From positions 124,001 to 188,000 of the forward strand of contig JBDXFZ010000126.1 of assembly GCA_039990395.1 (NCBI GenBank): a stretch of DNA of 64,000 bases, read 5' to 3'. Of this stretch, positions 1-9,228 are shown piece by piece. The notes beneath the pieces are model-generated. The model was not told where the DNA came from. It saw only the letters and a program-made list of their open reading frames with translations, and searched no databases. This DNA comes from CALINF01 sp039990395 (GTDB lineage Bacteria; Pseudomonadota; Gammaproteobacteria; Pseudomonadales; Halieaceae). The stretch's first letter is position 1, and every line of letters starts with the position of its first letter. A program made the position numbers and the translations under genes.

Positions 1-600
1 ACTGGCTCATGCGGCGTGGATATTGAACTCAACAAGCAGATTCCCACCGGCGGCGGACTGGGTGGAGGGAGCTCAGATGCCGCCACCACACTCTTGGCGC
101 TAAATACGATCTGGTCATGCGGCAAGAGTAGTCAAGAGCTCCAATCCATTGGTCGAACTCTGGGCGCGGATGTTCCCGTTTTCGTCGCTGGCCACACGGC
201 CTGGGCGGAGGGAACCGGTGATCAATTGACGCCAGTGGAGTTACCGCAGACCTGGTTCCTGATTCTGCACCCCGGATGCCATGTGAACACCCAACAAATA
301 TTTTCCGACCCGCAATTGACACGGGACACCTCTCCAATCACAATAGCGGCCGTTTTTAGGGGTGGCTCCCGGAACGATTGCCAACCTGTTGTAACGCGCC
401 TGTATTCTGAAGTGGATAACGCGTTGATTTGGTTGGGAAAATTTGGGGAGGCCAAGTTGACGGGAACCGGCGCATGCGTATTTGCCGCTTTTTCGTCACG
501 AGATCAGGCAGAGGCTGTACAAGCGCAGGTACCATCACGGTGGACCGCCTATGTAGCCCGCGGTGTAAACCGGTCTCCCACACACGAGTTATTGCTCTAG
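1..600 (+). CDS. ispE: 4-diphosphocytidyl-2-C-methyl-D-erythritol kinase, C-terminal part
   Basis: The 5' end is cut by the window edge; the frame is open from base 1 and gives 199 codons before TAG. IspE phosphorylates CDP-methylerythritol in the cytoplasmic MEP pathway of isoprenoid synthesis. The GHMP-kinase ATP-binding motif PTGGGLGGGSSDAA is complete near the start of the fragment, and the C-terminal GTGACVFAAF motif of GHMP kinases is also present. The order ispE, tRNA-Gln, prs, rplY, pth, ychF is the usual gammaproteobacterial arrangement and supports the call. The GTG at 16 is an internal codon, not the true start. Confidence 0.96.
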   Translation, partial: TGSCGVDIELNKQIPTGGGLGGGSSDAATTLLALNTIWSCGKSSQELQSIGRTLGADVPVFVAGHTAWAEGTGDQLTPVELPQTWFLILHPGCHVNTQQIFSDPQLTRDTSPITIAAVFRGGSRNDCQPVVTRLYSEVDNALIWLGKFGEAKLTGTGACVFAAFSSRDQAEAVQAQVPSRWTAYVARGVNRSPTHELLL

Positions 601-612
601 CCCAAAAATTCT

Positions 613-687
613 TGGGGTGTCGCCAAGTGGCAAGGCACCGGGTTTTGATCCCGGCATTCGCAGGTTCGAATCCTGCCACCCCAGCCA
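613..687 (+). tRNA. tRNA-Gln (anticodon TTG)
   Basis: A 75-nt cloverleaf. The acceptor TGGGGTG pairs with CACCCCA, followed by discriminator G and an encoded CCA. The anticodon stem CCGGG/CCCGG encloses the loop TTTTGAT with TTG at 645-647. The T-loop GTTCGAATC is intact. It lies 12 bp after ispE and upstream of prs, as in many gammaproteobacteria. Confidence 0.97.
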
Positions 688-816
688 TATAGATGTGCGC
701 CGTTTTGAACAGAGTCGAAACGGGTACAGAAAACCGACCAAGTGCCATACACCCAAGGTGTGTGGCACTATTCGTATTTGATACGCAACATTTACAAGAC
801 CCAAAGGAACCTCACC

Positions 817-1764
817 GTGTCCTCAAAAATGATGGTCTTTACGGGCAATGCCAACCCCGAGCTTGCCAGGAAAGTAGCCAGCAGGTTGTACCTGACGATT
901 GGCAAAGCGAAGGTCGGCAAATTCAGCGATGGTGAAGTTGCTGTTGAGATAAATGAAAACGTGCGCGGCAAGGATGTATTTATCCTGCAACCAACATGCG
1001 CGCCAACCAACGATAACCTGATGGAGTTGATCGTGATGATCGACGCCATGCGCAGAGCGTCGGCAACACGAATTACGGCAGTAGTGCCCTACTTCGGCTA
1101 CGCACGACAGGATCGTCGGGTGAGATCTTCACGAGTGCCAATCTCGTCGAAGGTTGTAGCAGACATGATGGTCGCCGTGGGTGTTGATCGCGTGCTAACT
1201 GTCGATTTGCACGCCGAGCAGATTCAGGGATTTTTTGCCTGTCCTGTTGACAATGTTTATGGGTCGCCGGTGCTCAATGACGACATCGTAGCCTGCCATT
1301 ATGACAATCTGATGGTGGTGTCGCCCGATATAGGCGGCGTAGTACGCGCACGAGCCATTGCCAAGCAGCTGGATGACGCCGATTTGGCGATTATCGATAA
1401 GCGCCGTCCACAAGCTAATGAAGCTCAGGTGATGAACCTGATTGGCGAGGTAGACGGAAGAACTTGCTTGCTGGTTGACGACATGGTCGACACGGCGGGC
1501 ACACTATGTAAAGCGGCAGACGCGCTCAAGGAGCGCGGTGCCACAAAGGTCGTAGCCTACTGTACACACGCTGTACTGTCGGGAAGCGCCTTGGAGAATC
1601 TTCGTGGCTCATCGCTCGACGAGTTGGTGGTTACGGATACGATTCCTTTGAGTGACGAAGCGAAGCAAGTCAGTAAAATTCGCCAACTCACCATTGCAGA
1701 CTTGCTGGCGGAATCCATCCGCCGCGTGTCGAATGAGGAATCCATTAGCGCGCTGTTCACTTAA
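817..1764 (+). CDS. prs: Ribose-phosphate pyrophosphokinase
   Basis: Makes PRPP from ribose 5-phosphate and ATP for nucleotide, histidine and tryptophan synthesis; cytoplasmic. The GTG at 817 is chosen because AAGGA lies about 8 nt upstream and it gives 315 aa, the length of E. coli Prs; starting at 742 would add 25 residues unlike the family. Visible motifs are the flexible loop GYARQDRR, the ribose-5-phosphate/metal region VDLHAEQIQGFF, IDKRRP, and the PRPP-binding loop LLVDDMVDTAGT. The C-terminus RRVSNEESISALF is typical. Confidence 0.97.
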   Translation: MSSKMMVFTGNANPELARKVASRLYLTIGKAKVGKFSDGEVAVEINENVRGKDVFILQPTCAPTNDNLMELIVMIDAMRRASATRITAVVPYFGYARQDRRVRSSRVPISSKVVADMMVAVGVDRVLTVDLHAEQIQGFFACPVDNVYGSPVLNDDIVACHYDNLMVVSPDIGGVVRARAIAKQLDDADLAIIDKRRPQANEAQVMNLIGEVDGRTCLLVDDMVDTAGTLCKAADALKERGATKVVAYCTHAVLSGSALENLRGSSLDELVVTDTIPLSDEAKQVSKIRQLTIADLLAESIRRVSNEESISALFT

Positions 1765-1776
1765 GCAGCGCTTTTT
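1750..1776 (+). terminator. Possible weak intrinsic terminator after prs
   Basis: Stem GCGCTG/CAGCGC with a 10-nt loop that contains the prs stop codon, followed directly by TTTTT. The stem is only 6 bp, so it may attenuate read-through into rplY rather than stop it. Confidence 0.45.
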
Positions 1777-1836
1777 AAGAACCCACTGCCGAACCGGTCG
1801 CAGGTTTGTCGGTGACTTATCAAAGGAGTCAGGACT

Positions 1837-2502
1837 ATGTCTGACCAGTTTGAAATTAACGCAGAAGTGCGAGAGGACATGGGGAAAGGTGCGAGCCGCC
1901 GCCTGCGTCGTCTTGCTGACCTCATACCAGCCATTATTTACGGCGCTAAAGAAGATCCTCAGTCTCTTTCTTTGGTCCGCAAGGATTTCGAGAAGGCGCT
2001 GGAGAACGAGGCTTACTACTCTCACGTACTCACTATCAATGTGGGTGGAAGCCAGCAAAAAGCTATCCTCAAGGATCTGCAACGCCACCCCGCCAAAAAC
2101 CGCATCATGCACGCCGACTTCTTGCGCGTTGATGAGAACACTGCGGTCAAGGTTAATATTCCGATTCACTTCATTAACGAAACCACCTGTGTGGGCGTGA
2201 AGACTGAAGGCGGCATCATCCAGCACCAGATCACTGATGTAGAGATCTCGTGTCTACCCGGTGACATTCCCGAGTACATCGAAGTTGATATGGCGGAAGT
2301 CGTTATCGGCCAGATCGTGCACCTATCGGATATCACACTGCCAGAAGGCGTTGTTTCAGTAGCGCTAGCACTGGGTGAAGACCACGACTTGGCGGTTGCT
2401 TCTGTTATGGCTCCCAAGGGCGGTAGCGATGCAGAAGACGAAGTCTCTGAAGCTGCTGAAGATGCCGAGTCTACCGAAGAGGAAGGCGACAGCGAGGACT
2501 AA
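1837..2502 (+). CDS. rplY: 50S ribosomal protein L25 (long, CTC/TL5 type)
   Basis: Binds 5S rRNA in the large ribosomal subunit. At 221 aa it is the long two-domain form: an N-terminal 5S-binding domain (about residues 1-95, with RRLRRLADLIPAIIYG), a C-terminal beta domain (about 100-190), and an acidic tail rich in Glu, Asp and Ser. ATG is preceded by AAAGGAG at good spacing. It follows prs and precedes pth by 26 bp, the standard neighbourhood. Confidence 0.96.
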   Translation: MSDQFEINAEVREDMGKGASRRLRRLADLIPAIIYGAKEDPQSLSLVRKDFEKALENEAYYSHVLTINVGGSQQKAILKDLQRHPAKNRIMHADFLRVDENTAVKVNIPIHFINETTCVGVKTEGGIIQHQITDVEISCLPGDIPEYIEVDMAEVVIGQIVHLSDITLPEGVVSVALALGEDHDLAVASVMAPKGGSDAEDEVSEAAEDAESTEEEGDSED

Positions 2503-2513
2503 TCTCCTCGCTG
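2490..2513 (+). other. Perfect inverted repeat over the rplY stop codon
   Basis: Arms CAGCGAGGA and TCCTCGCTG are exact complements with loop CTAATC, so the rplY stop lies in the loop. No T-tract follows and pth begins 16 nt later, so this is not a standard terminator. It may be an RNA processing or stability structure between rplY and pth. Confidence 0.5.
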
Positions 2514-2528
2514 TGATCGGCCACTGCG

Positions 2529-3119
2529 TTGAGCGCACCCATCAAACTTATTGTTGGACTGGGCAACCCTGGTAGCGAATACCAGGGAACGCGCCACAAC
2601 GCTGGGGCCGACTTTGTTACCGCGCTATCTCAACAGTGCGGAACCTCTTTGCAAGCGGAATCCAAGTTCTTTGGCATGGCCGGCCGTGCGACCTGCGCTG
2701 GCCATGACTTGCGCTTACTTATTCCCACCACTTTTATGAACCGCAGCGGTAAAGCCGTTGCGGCCATTGCGCAGTTCTACAAAATTGCGCCAGAAGAAAT
2801 GCTGATCGCCCACGACGAACTGGATATTGATCCAGGCACTGCACGATTCAAGCAAGGCGGAGGCCATGGCGGCCACAACGGGTTGCGCGATATTGTGCCA
2901 GCTCTAGGCAACAGCAAAGACTTTCATCGCCTACGCATTGGCATAGGCCATCCGGGACATGCCTCTAAAGTCAGCGGCTACGTTCTGAGCCGGGCATCTC
3001 AGGTTGATCGAGGTCGTATTGCCGACAGTATCGACGAAGCCATACGCGCGCTGCCACTCCTTTTGGATGGCGACGCTGTTAAAGCGATGACTCAATTACA
3101 CAGTTTTCGTGCGGCCTAG
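2529..3119 (+). CDS. pth: Peptidyl-tRNA hydrolase
   Basis: Releases peptides from peptidyl-tRNA that dropped off ribosomes; cytoplasmic and usually essential. The 196-aa product has the family start VGLGNPGSEYQGTRHNAG with the catalytic His in RHNAG, HDELD with the catalytic-site Asp, GGHGGHNGLRDI with the substrate-binding Asn, and LRIGIGHPG. The start is TTG at 2529, fixed because LIVGLGNPG must lie a few residues in and no ATG is in frame there. A rare start and weak ribosome site suggest modest translation, possibly coupled to rplY. Confidence 0.96.
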   Translation: MSAPIKLIVGLGNPGSEYQGTRHNAGADFVTALSQQCGTSLQAESKFFGMAGRATCAGHDLRLLIPTTFMNRSGKAVAAIAQFYKIAPEEMLIAHDELDIDPGTARFKQGGGHGGHNGLRDIVPALGNSKDFHRLRIGIGHPGHASKVSGYVLSRASQVDRGRIADSIDEAIRALPLLLDGDAVKAMTQLHSFRAA

Positions 3120-3147
3120 GTGCCGTACACGTTTATAGGGACGCACA

Positions 3148-4242
3148 ATGGGTTTTAAATGCGGCATTGTTGGTTTACCCAACGTAGGTAAATCAACGCT
3201 TTTCAATGCACTGACCAAGGCCGGCATCGACGCGGAGAACTTCCCGTTCTGCACCATCGAGCCCAATGCCGGTGTGGTTCCCGTGCCCGACCCCCGCCAA
3301 ACCCTGATTGCTGAGATCGTCAAGCCCGAGCGTGAGGTCTCCACGACTATGGAGTTTGTGGATATCGCGGGATTGGTGGCCGGAGCATCCAAAGGCGAAG
3401 GTCTTGGCAACCAGTTCCTCGCCAATATCCGTGAGACCGATGCGATCGCTCATGTGGTGCGCTGTTTCGAAGATGACAATGTCATTCATGTCGCCAATCA
3501 GATCGACCCGAAAGCTGACATCGATGTCATCAATACAGAACTCGCTCTGGCTGATATGGAAAGCTGCGAGAAACACTTACAGAAAGTAGTGAGAACTGCA
3601 AAAGGTGGCGACAAAGAGTCAATCGCCATGAAAGCGCTGCTGGAAGACAAACTACTGCCTCATCTTAACGAAGCACAACCCGTGCGTTCACTAGAGCTCA
3701 ATGAGAACGAGACACTGCTCGCAAAGCAGCTGTTTCTGCTAACGAACAAACCCACCCTGTACATCGCCAACGTCGACGAGGAAGGGTTTGAGAATAATCC
3801 TCATCTGGACGTAGTGAGATCGATTGCTGATTCAGAGAACGCGATGGTTGTCGTGGTTTGTAACAAACTGGAATCAGAGATTGCGGAACTGGAAGACGAT
3901 GAGCGCCTGGAATTTTTGAACGATCTGGGCATGGATGAACCCGGTCTCGACAAGGTAATTCGTGCAGGTTACGAACTACTGGGTCTGCAGACTTACTTCA
4001 CCGCAGGCGTAAAGGAAGTGCGTGCGTGGACCGTGAAGGTGGGTGCCACTGCACCTGAAGCCGCCGGTGTCATTCATACTGATTTCCAGAAGGGATTCAT
4101 TCGGGCTGAGCTGATTAGCTACGAGGACTTTATCGCCTATAAAGGCGAACAGGGCGCAAAGGATGCCGGTCGCTGGCGCCTGGAAGGCAAGGAATATATT
4201 GTGCAAGACGGCGATGTGATTCACTTTCGCTTTAACGTCTAG
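3148..4242 (+). CDS. ychF: Redox-responsive ATPase YchF (OLA1/Obg family)
   Basis: A ribosome-associated P-loop NTPase that prefers ATP. The 364-aa length is typical. Motifs: P-loop GLPNVGKST (about 8-16), switch region with DIAGLV, and the altered G4 motif NVDE that explains ATP preference in this family. A TGS domain fills the C-terminus, ending IVQDGDVIHFRFNV. It is 28 bp after pth, the common pth-ychF pair. Confidence 0.97.
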   Translation: MGFKCGIVGLPNVGKSTLFNALTKAGIDAENFPFCTIEPNAGVVPVPDPRQTLIAEIVKPEREVSTTMEFVDIAGLVAGASKGEGLGNQFLANIRETDAIAHVVRCFEDDNVIHVANQIDPKADIDVINTELALADMESCEKHLQKVVRTAKGGDKESIAMKALLEDKLLPHLNEAQPVRSLELNENETLLAKQLFLLTNKPTLYIANVDEEGFENNPHLDVVRSIADSENAMVVVVCNKLESEIAELEDDERLEFLNDLGMDEPGLDKVIRAGYELLGLQTYFTAGVKEVRAWTVKVGATAPEAAGVIHTDFQKGFIRAELISYEDFIAYKGEQGAKDAGRWRLEGKEYIVQDGDVIHFRFNV

Positions 4243-4331
4243 CCGCTCTACCTGACTGTCCCTAATTCTCCCTAGAGTTAGATTGAGTCCAAAGCCGTTG
4301 GTACACCACACAGTGCGAGTTGCCGCGAAGG

Positions 4332-5072
4332 CTACAGCCAGCCTCCCAGCGCCTGCAGAGGCTGCTGACTGCCATCACTACTTACCCAAGCTGCTAGAGC
4401 AACGCGCGACGCATCTACCCGCAATGGCGCCACGGGCATCTCGCCCTGCCATTGACCTGCTTGTGACTCGTATTGCCGGTACCCCAAAACCACGAAGTCG
4501 TGCTCCAGCAACTTCCCTCTATTCTCCCCTGCCTTAATGGGTGTTTGCAGACCAAAACCCAGTATTGCAACGTTCAGGGTTAGGCTAGCATCCGCCACTA
4601 CTGAGGGAGATTGAAAAGCTGCGCTGAACGCAGCTCCAGACACATCCAAACTTAATACGCCTACCACCTCCCCCGTAGTAGGAATTTTCAACTGGGCAGT
4701 GCGCCAATTGCGCCACTCGTGCCCAGCGGCCACTACGCCCGGGGTATACACACCCTTAAGATTGCCCTCTCGTTTGTACTGCCGCTGACGAGAGCTAAAT
4801 TCAGCCTTTGAAAACCGATCATCCCAACCCAGGTGATTCCAGTAGTCGACATGAAAGGACACTGGCACGACTGACTGCCAAAGTCGCGGGTGTGCTAACA
4901 GCGTTGAGTACCAACGATCGGCAGGAGGACAAGAACTGCAGCCCTCTGAGGTATAAAGCTCAAGCAGCGTCGCCTGAGCACTGCCGCTGCTGAATCTCAA
5001 CTGCTCCTGCGCAGGCGCAATCGCGGCGAACAATAGCGAAGCTAAAGCAACTACAACCAGAGTTTTTGTCAT
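4332..5072 (-). CDS. Secreted DUF1223 thioredoxin-fold protein
   Basis: An exported 246-aa protein of the DUF1223 family, which has a thioredoxin-like fold and no settled function. The N-terminus MTKTLVVVALASLLFAAIAPAQ is a signal peptide. The family block LLELYTSEGCSSCPPAD carries a CxxC pair, followed by VSFHVDYWNHLGWDDRF. The ATG at 5072 is preferred over the in-frame TTG at 5087 because it starts the signal peptide. It is convergent with ychF. A periplasmic redox or metal role is possible but unproven. Confidence 0.85.
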   Translation of the reverse strand: MTKTLVVVALASLLFAAIAPAQEQLRFSSGSAQATLLELYTSEGCSSCPPADRWYSTLLAHPRLWQSVVPVSFHVDYWNHLGWDDRFSKAEFSSRQRQYKREGNLKGVYTPGVVAAGHEWRNWRTAQLKIPTTGEVVGVLSLDVSGAAFSAAFQSPSVVADASLTLNVAILGFGLQTPIKAGENRGKLLEHDFVVLGYRQYESQAGQWQGEMPVAPLRVDASRVALAAWVSSDGSQQPLQALGGWL

Positions 5073-5189
5073 TCGAGCACCGGGCAAAACAGATTCAGGT
5101 TCGAAAGCCGAGTCTACCCCAAATCTCGGTCTATACTGAGCAACACATCGTTAAACTTACCAAGCGACATCAGGGGAACTCTTCACACT

Positions 5190-5837
5190 ATGCCAAGACT
5201 CAAGCAAGTACCCAGAAATGAGGCTGATCCACTGGCCATCCAAATGTACGACATGCTATTTGGCAAGCGCGACCCCGTTGCAGAGCCAGGCACCGATACT
5301 GGCACGCCAGGTAACTGGTGGACGGTCTTCGCTCTGGTGCCCGACTGTTTAAAGCACGCGGTGCAAGGCTTTCAGTTCTATCGCGACCCTGCTCGAAAGC
5401 TCGATCCGCAGCTGCGCGAGTTGGGCCAGACACGAGCTGGCTATGCGAGAGGGTCACAGTTTGTATTCTCTCAGCACTGCAAGTCGTGCCGTTCAGTGGG
5501 AATGGATGAAGCAAAAATAGCCGCCATCCCTCACTGGCAGACCAGCGACGCGTTCACACCAATAGAGCGCGCTTGCTTGGCCTACACGGATGCAATGGTA
5601 CTGGAAGGCGGACGCGTAACCGATGCTCTGTTTCAAGAGCTCAAGTCGCACTTAAGTGACGAGGAGATACTGGAATTCACCTACATTACCTGCATGTACG
5701 AAATGCACGCCACCATGTCTAGAGCCCTAAGATTGGAGTACGATGATCGCGATGAGGCGATAGTTGAAATCGCAGCCCCTGCGCATGGCAGCAACTACGA
5801 TGTGATGAAAATGGTCGACAAAAAGGAAGGAGAGTAA
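5190..5837 (+). CDS. Carboxymuconolactone decarboxylase family protein (AhpD-like)
   Basis: A 215-aa all-helical CMD/AhpD-type protein. The motif FVFSQHCKSCRSVGM (about 91-105) matches the family core with its Cys pair and His, which in characterised members carries redox or decarboxylase activity. It is first in a compact operon: the VOC gene starts 2 bp after its stop and DUF3604 overlaps that. Its substrate cannot be told. Oxidation or breakdown of an organic substrate is the likely setting, given many similar peroxidase-like genes in marine catabolic loci. Confidence 0.85.
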   Translation: MPRLKQVPRNEADPLAIQMYDMLFGKRDPVAEPGTDTGTPGNWWTVFALVPDCLKHAVQGFQFYRDPARKLDPQLRELGQTRAGYARGSQFVFSQHCKSCRSVGMDEAKIAAIPHWQTSDAFTPIERACLAYTDAMVLEGGRVTDALFQELKSHLSDEEILEFTYITCMYEMHATMSRALRLEYDDRDEAIVEIAAPAHGSNYDVMKMVDKKEGE

Positions 5838-5839
5838 AT

Positions 5840-6361
5840 ATGGGGTATCACCATCTGGCTATGGCCGCTAAAGACATGCAGGCCATTCACGGCTTCTACG
5901 AAGATTGTATGGGGTTCGAGCTGGTTAAGGTCGAGATAGGCCCGGTGCCCGAGGGCGGTTGGGCCAAGCACTTTTTCTATCGGATGAATGGCGACAACAA
6001 TAGCTTTATCGCCTTTTGGGAAATGCATGACGTGCCGGGCGCAGATACGGTGGAAACCAACCTTTCAAAAGCAGCTGGCGTGCCTGATCAGATTAATCAC
6101 ATTGCCTTTAAGGTCGAGTCGTTGGAGGCGCTTAACCAAAAGAAAGAGGCCTGGGTGGCCCATGGCATTGACGTATTAGAGATCGATCACAACTGGTGCC
6201 AGTCCATCTATGCAAAAGACCCCAACGACAACCTGGTGGAGTTCTGTGTAACCACGGGCAGTTTTAACGAGGTGGATCGACAGCGCGCCCTGGAAGCACT
6301 CACCTCCAATGATCTCGAGCACTCCAAGCCGCCCGCCAGTATTGATGTGCATCGCGCATGA
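5840..6361 (+). CDS. VOC family (glyoxalase/extradiol dioxygenase fold) protein
   Basis: A 173-aa protein. It opens with YHHLAMAAKDMQAIHGFYEDCMGFELVK, the first beta-alpha-beta module with a candidate metal His; the second module has NHIAFKVESLEAL and ends SIYAKDPNDNLVEF, with a metal-ligand Glu expected in NLVEF. Members include lyases, epimerases and ring-cleaving dioxygenases, so the reaction is open. The start is 2 bp after the CMD gene and the stop overlaps the next start by 4 bp, which indicates one transcript and likely joint function. Confidence 0.87.
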   Translation: MGYHHLAMAAKDMQAIHGFYEDCMGFELVKVEIGPVPEGGWAKHFFYRMNGDNNSFIAFWEMHDVPGADTVETNLSKAAGVPDQINHIAFKVESLEALNQKKEAWVAHGIDVLEIDHNWCQSIYAKDPNDNLVEFCVTTGSFNEVDRQRALEALTSNDLEHSKPPASIDVHRA

Positions 6362-8292
6362 AAAAACAACTGATCGCTATCGGCAGCATGGCTGCTGCCA
6401 CGTTACTCCCCGCCTCCGTCACATGGGCGCAGACTGAAACCAAACTGCTTTGGGGCGACACCCACCTGCATACCTCATTTTCGGTAGACGCCTACATGGC
6501 GGGCAATCGATCGCTGGGGCCGGATGCTGCCTATCGCTATGCCAAGGGTGAGCCGGTGGTTCACCCCTATAACAAGACGCGAGTACAAATACAGCAACCT
6601 CTGGATTTTCTAGCCGTGTCCGATCACGCCGAATACCTGGGTGTTATTCCTGTAATTCTCGGTGGCGACTATGATCAATCCGAGGCAGGTATTTTTCAGG
6701 AGATAAAGTCCTGGATGATGATCACAGCGCTAAACTACGCCATCGAGGACCCACTGGAGGGCACCAAGCGGTTTACAGGTTTATTGCCAGAGCCAGAAAT
6801 TCAGTCCGGTGATAGCAGAGACCCAATCGCCGCAGCAGTGGAGGCTGGCACCGATGGTGGGCTGGCAGGTCTGGGGCTCATCGATGATGACGCCGCCCTG
6901 CGCATCAGCGCCTCTCAATGGACGAAGTCCATGCAAATTGCCGATCGACACAATGCACCTGGAGAATTTACTGCGCTGGTAGGCTGGGAGTGGACCCAAA
7001 CGGCAAGTGGCGCCAACCTGCACCGTATCGTGGTGTCGGACATCGACGGTAGTACCGCTACCGGTATTGATCCGGTGGGGTCCGGCGAAGCGCCCTACCC
7101 CGAAGACCTTTGGAACGAATTGGAAGCGCTGTCCAATAAAACCAACGCAGATTTCATTTCCATCCCTCACAACTCCAATCTGTCTAAAGGCTATATGTTT
7201 GCCAAAACCACTCTAAAGGGAGAGGCCATTGGGTCGAACTATGCCAGCACACGTATGAAGTGGGAGCCCCTTGTTGAGGCGACGCAAATAAAGGGGGATA
7301 GCGAAACACACCCCGATCTGGCGCCTGGTGATGAGTTTGCTGAGTTTGAACGCTTCAACTTCTACCTGCAGGCTTTTCCACAGGCACTGGGCTACAAAGC
7401 CCAACAGGGCGACACGGTACGCTCAGCGCTAAAAAGCGGCCTTGAGTTGGAGAAAGACATTGGCGTTAATCCTTTCAAGTTTGGCCTGATTGGTTCAACG
7501 GATGCACATACCAGCATCGCCTCGGCCGAAGAGTCTAACTTCTGGGGGAAAGTGGCCACTGATTCCACTCCCTCAACCAAACGCCGGGATGATCCGTCGG
7601 GTTATTCCGATGGAAAGCAGAGCTTTAACGGCTGGAATATGTCGGCGGGCGGACTGGCCGCCGTATGGAGCGAAGACAATAGCCGCGAGGCCATCATAGC
7701 GGCGATGAGGCGACGCGAAACATATGCTACAACTGGACCGCGCATACAGGTAAGGATGTTTGCGGGCTGGGAGTTTTCTCAAGCTGATGCTGAATCTGCA
7801 GAATTTGTCAGCATCGGTTACTCAGGCGGTGTACCGATGGGCGGCGAACTGAGCGCCTCACCGAGTAACAGCGCGCCGAGCTTCCTGCTTCGGGCATCAC
7901 GCGGGCCAATGGACCACAATCTGGATAGGATTCAGATCATCAAGGGGTGGACCGATGCGTCTGGCATGGCACAGGAAAAGATATTTAACGTCGCGTGGTC
8001 TGGCGACCGGCAACTTGATGGGGCCGGCAAACTGGCGCCTGTTGGCAGCACCGCAAATACCCAGACCGGCATAACAGCAAACACCATCGGCTCTACTGAA
8101 CTGGCCACCGTATGGATGGACCCGGAATTTGATCCAAACCAGAGTGCGTTCTACTACGCCCGAGTGATACAGATACCCACTGTGCGCCACTCCCAACTCG
8201 ATGCAATCGCACTTGGGGTGGACACGCCTTACGAAGGGCCGGCTACTATCCAGGAACGAGCCTATACATCCCCGATCTGGTATACGCCGTAG
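6358..8292 (+). CDS. Secreted DUF3604 (PHP-like metal hydrolase) protein
   Basis: 644 aa with a signal peptide (MKKQLIAIGSMAAATLLPASVTWAQ). DUF3604 proteins resemble PHP-superfamily metallohydrolases. Candidate metal ligands are visible in WGDTHLHTSFSVDA (HxH, about 36-38), VSDHAEYLG, SIPHNSN and GSTDAHTS. The start codon overlaps the VOC stop (ATGA), implying translational coupling. It probably acts in the periplasm or outside the cell; the substrate is unknown. Many copies of this family occur in marine gammaproteobacteria. Confidence 0.87.
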   Translation: MKKQLIAIGSMAAATLLPASVTWAQTETKLLWGDTHLHTSFSVDAYMAGNRSLGPDAAYRYAKGEPVVHPYNKTRVQIQQPLDFLAVSDHAEYLGVIPVILGGDYDQSEAGIFQEIKSWMMITALNYAIEDPLEGTKRFTGLLPEPEIQSGDSRDPIAAAVEAGTDGGLAGLGLIDDDAALRISASQWTKSMQIADRHNAPGEFTALVGWEWTQTASGANLHRIVVSDIDGSTATGIDPVGSGEAPYPEDLWNELEALSNKTNADFISIPHNSNLSKGYMFAKTTLKGEAIGSNYASTRMKWEPLVEATQIKGDSETHPDLAPGDEFAEFERFNFYLQAFPQALGYKAQQGDTVRSALKSGLELEKDIGVNPFKFGLIGSTDAHTSIASAEESNFWGKVATDSTPSTKRRDDPSGYSDGKQSFNGWNMSAGGLAAVWSEDNSREAIIAAMRRRETYATTGPRIQVRMFAGWEFSQADAESAEFVSIGYSGGVPMGGELSASPSNSAPSFLLRASRGPMDHNLDRIQIIKGWTDASGMAQEKIFNVAWSGDRQLDGAGKLAPVGSTANTQTGITANTIGSTELATVWMDPEFDPNQSAFYYARVIQIPTVRHSQLDAIALGVDTPYEGPATIQERAYTSPIWYTP

Positions 8293-8413
8293 GCCATTTA
8301 GTAACGCCCCTACTGGAGTCAGCTCGCGGACAATTCGGTTCCGACGCGCTGAGCGAACGCTTGGCGGTGGTCGTCTGAGCCGTTAAACTGCCGCTTTCCC
8401 CAAGGCTCATCAC

Positions 8414-8965
8414 GTGACCAGCACTCAGCATACTTTCATCGCGTTTATTCGTCAGTTGCTCACCAGCAAGGGCTACTGGGTCTGCGTGCTACTCACTGGC
8501 ATAGCTTTGGAAGCGGTCGCGCTGTTCTATCAATACGCACTAGGGGAAGAGCCCTGCCAAATCTGTATTCACATACGCATTTGGGTAGCAGCGTTCACCC
8601 TACTCGCCTTGATCATGTGTCTGCTACCGCGCAATAACCTACTGAATCTCATAGCCCACCTACTAACGGTGGTGACCACCGTGGGATTGTGGGAGCGCTG
8701 CAAGTATCTGCTGGATGTGGAGCTGGGCCGAGGCGACGCCAGTTGTAACTTCTACCTGGGCTTTCCCGAATGGTTCGCACTCGACAGCTGGTTACCCTGG
8801 CTATTCGAGGTGCGAAACCTGTGCAGTCTCACCCCCATGCTACCCGGGGGCATCAGCATGGCCGAAGCTCTCATTGCTATTGCTAGCATCCTCGTGCCGA
8901 TCTCATTATTGGCTCTGGGACTAACTATCAGGACAACCATGAACGCCGCTGCAGAAGTTGCCTGA
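8414..8965 (+). CDS. dsbB: Disulfide bond formation protein B
   Basis: An inner-membrane protein that reoxidises DsbA and passes electrons to quinone. 183 aa with four predicted membrane helices. The first periplasmic loop has the redox pair C48-x-x-C51 (EEPCQIC), and the second has C111 and C137, the full four-Cys DsbB set. The start is GTG at 8414, directly before the first hydrophilic segment and helix. A single gene with no DsbA beside it. Confidence 0.92.
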   Translation: MTSTQHTFIAFIRQLLTSKGYWVCVLLTGIALEAVALFYQYALGEEPCQICIHIRIWVAAFTLLALIMCLLPRNNLLNLIAHLLTVVTTVGLWERCKYLLDVELGRGDASCNFYLGFPEWFALDSWLPWLFEVRNLCSLTPMLPGGISMAEALIAIASILVPISLLALGLTIRTTMNAAAEVA

Positions 8966-9151
8966 CGCGCGATCGGGAGACTTTTTCAGCTCGTGGCTTA
9001 TGGCCATATGTCATAGGTTTCACCACTTCACAAGTCAGAGTATTCCTAGAGAACGCGCCATGCTGCGTTGACGGAAGCAGGGTCTTGACTACGCCATAAC
9101 AATCGCGGAGAATTCGCGCCTCTTTGGGACAGCTGGTCCCACTCTTGATGT

Positions 9152-9228
9152 GGCTACGTAGCTCAGCTGGTTAGAGCACAGCATTCATAATGCTGGGGTC
9201 GGTGGTTCAAGTCCACCCGTAGCTACCA
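9152..9228 (+). tRNA. tRNA-Met, elongator (anticodon CAT)
   Basis: 77 nt including CCA. The acceptor GGCTACG pairs with CGTAGCT (G-U at the end). D-arm GTAGCTCAGCTGGTTAGAGC, anticodon CAT at 9186-9188, T-loop GTTCAAGTC. It resembles the E. coli elongator Met tRNA rather than the initiator (the 1-72 ends are paired by wobble). It marks the left border of the repeat-rich accessory region, but no copy of its 3' end was found at the right border. Confidence 0.95.

Noticed and set aside
356..748. Minus-strand ORFs across the ispE end and tRNA-Gln (also 589-804)
   Set aside because: They read through a tRNA gene and ispE; no ribosome site and no family resemblance.
742..816. Prs start at 742
   Set aside because: It adds 25 residues not found in the family; GTG 817 has a ribosome site and gives the usual 315 aa.
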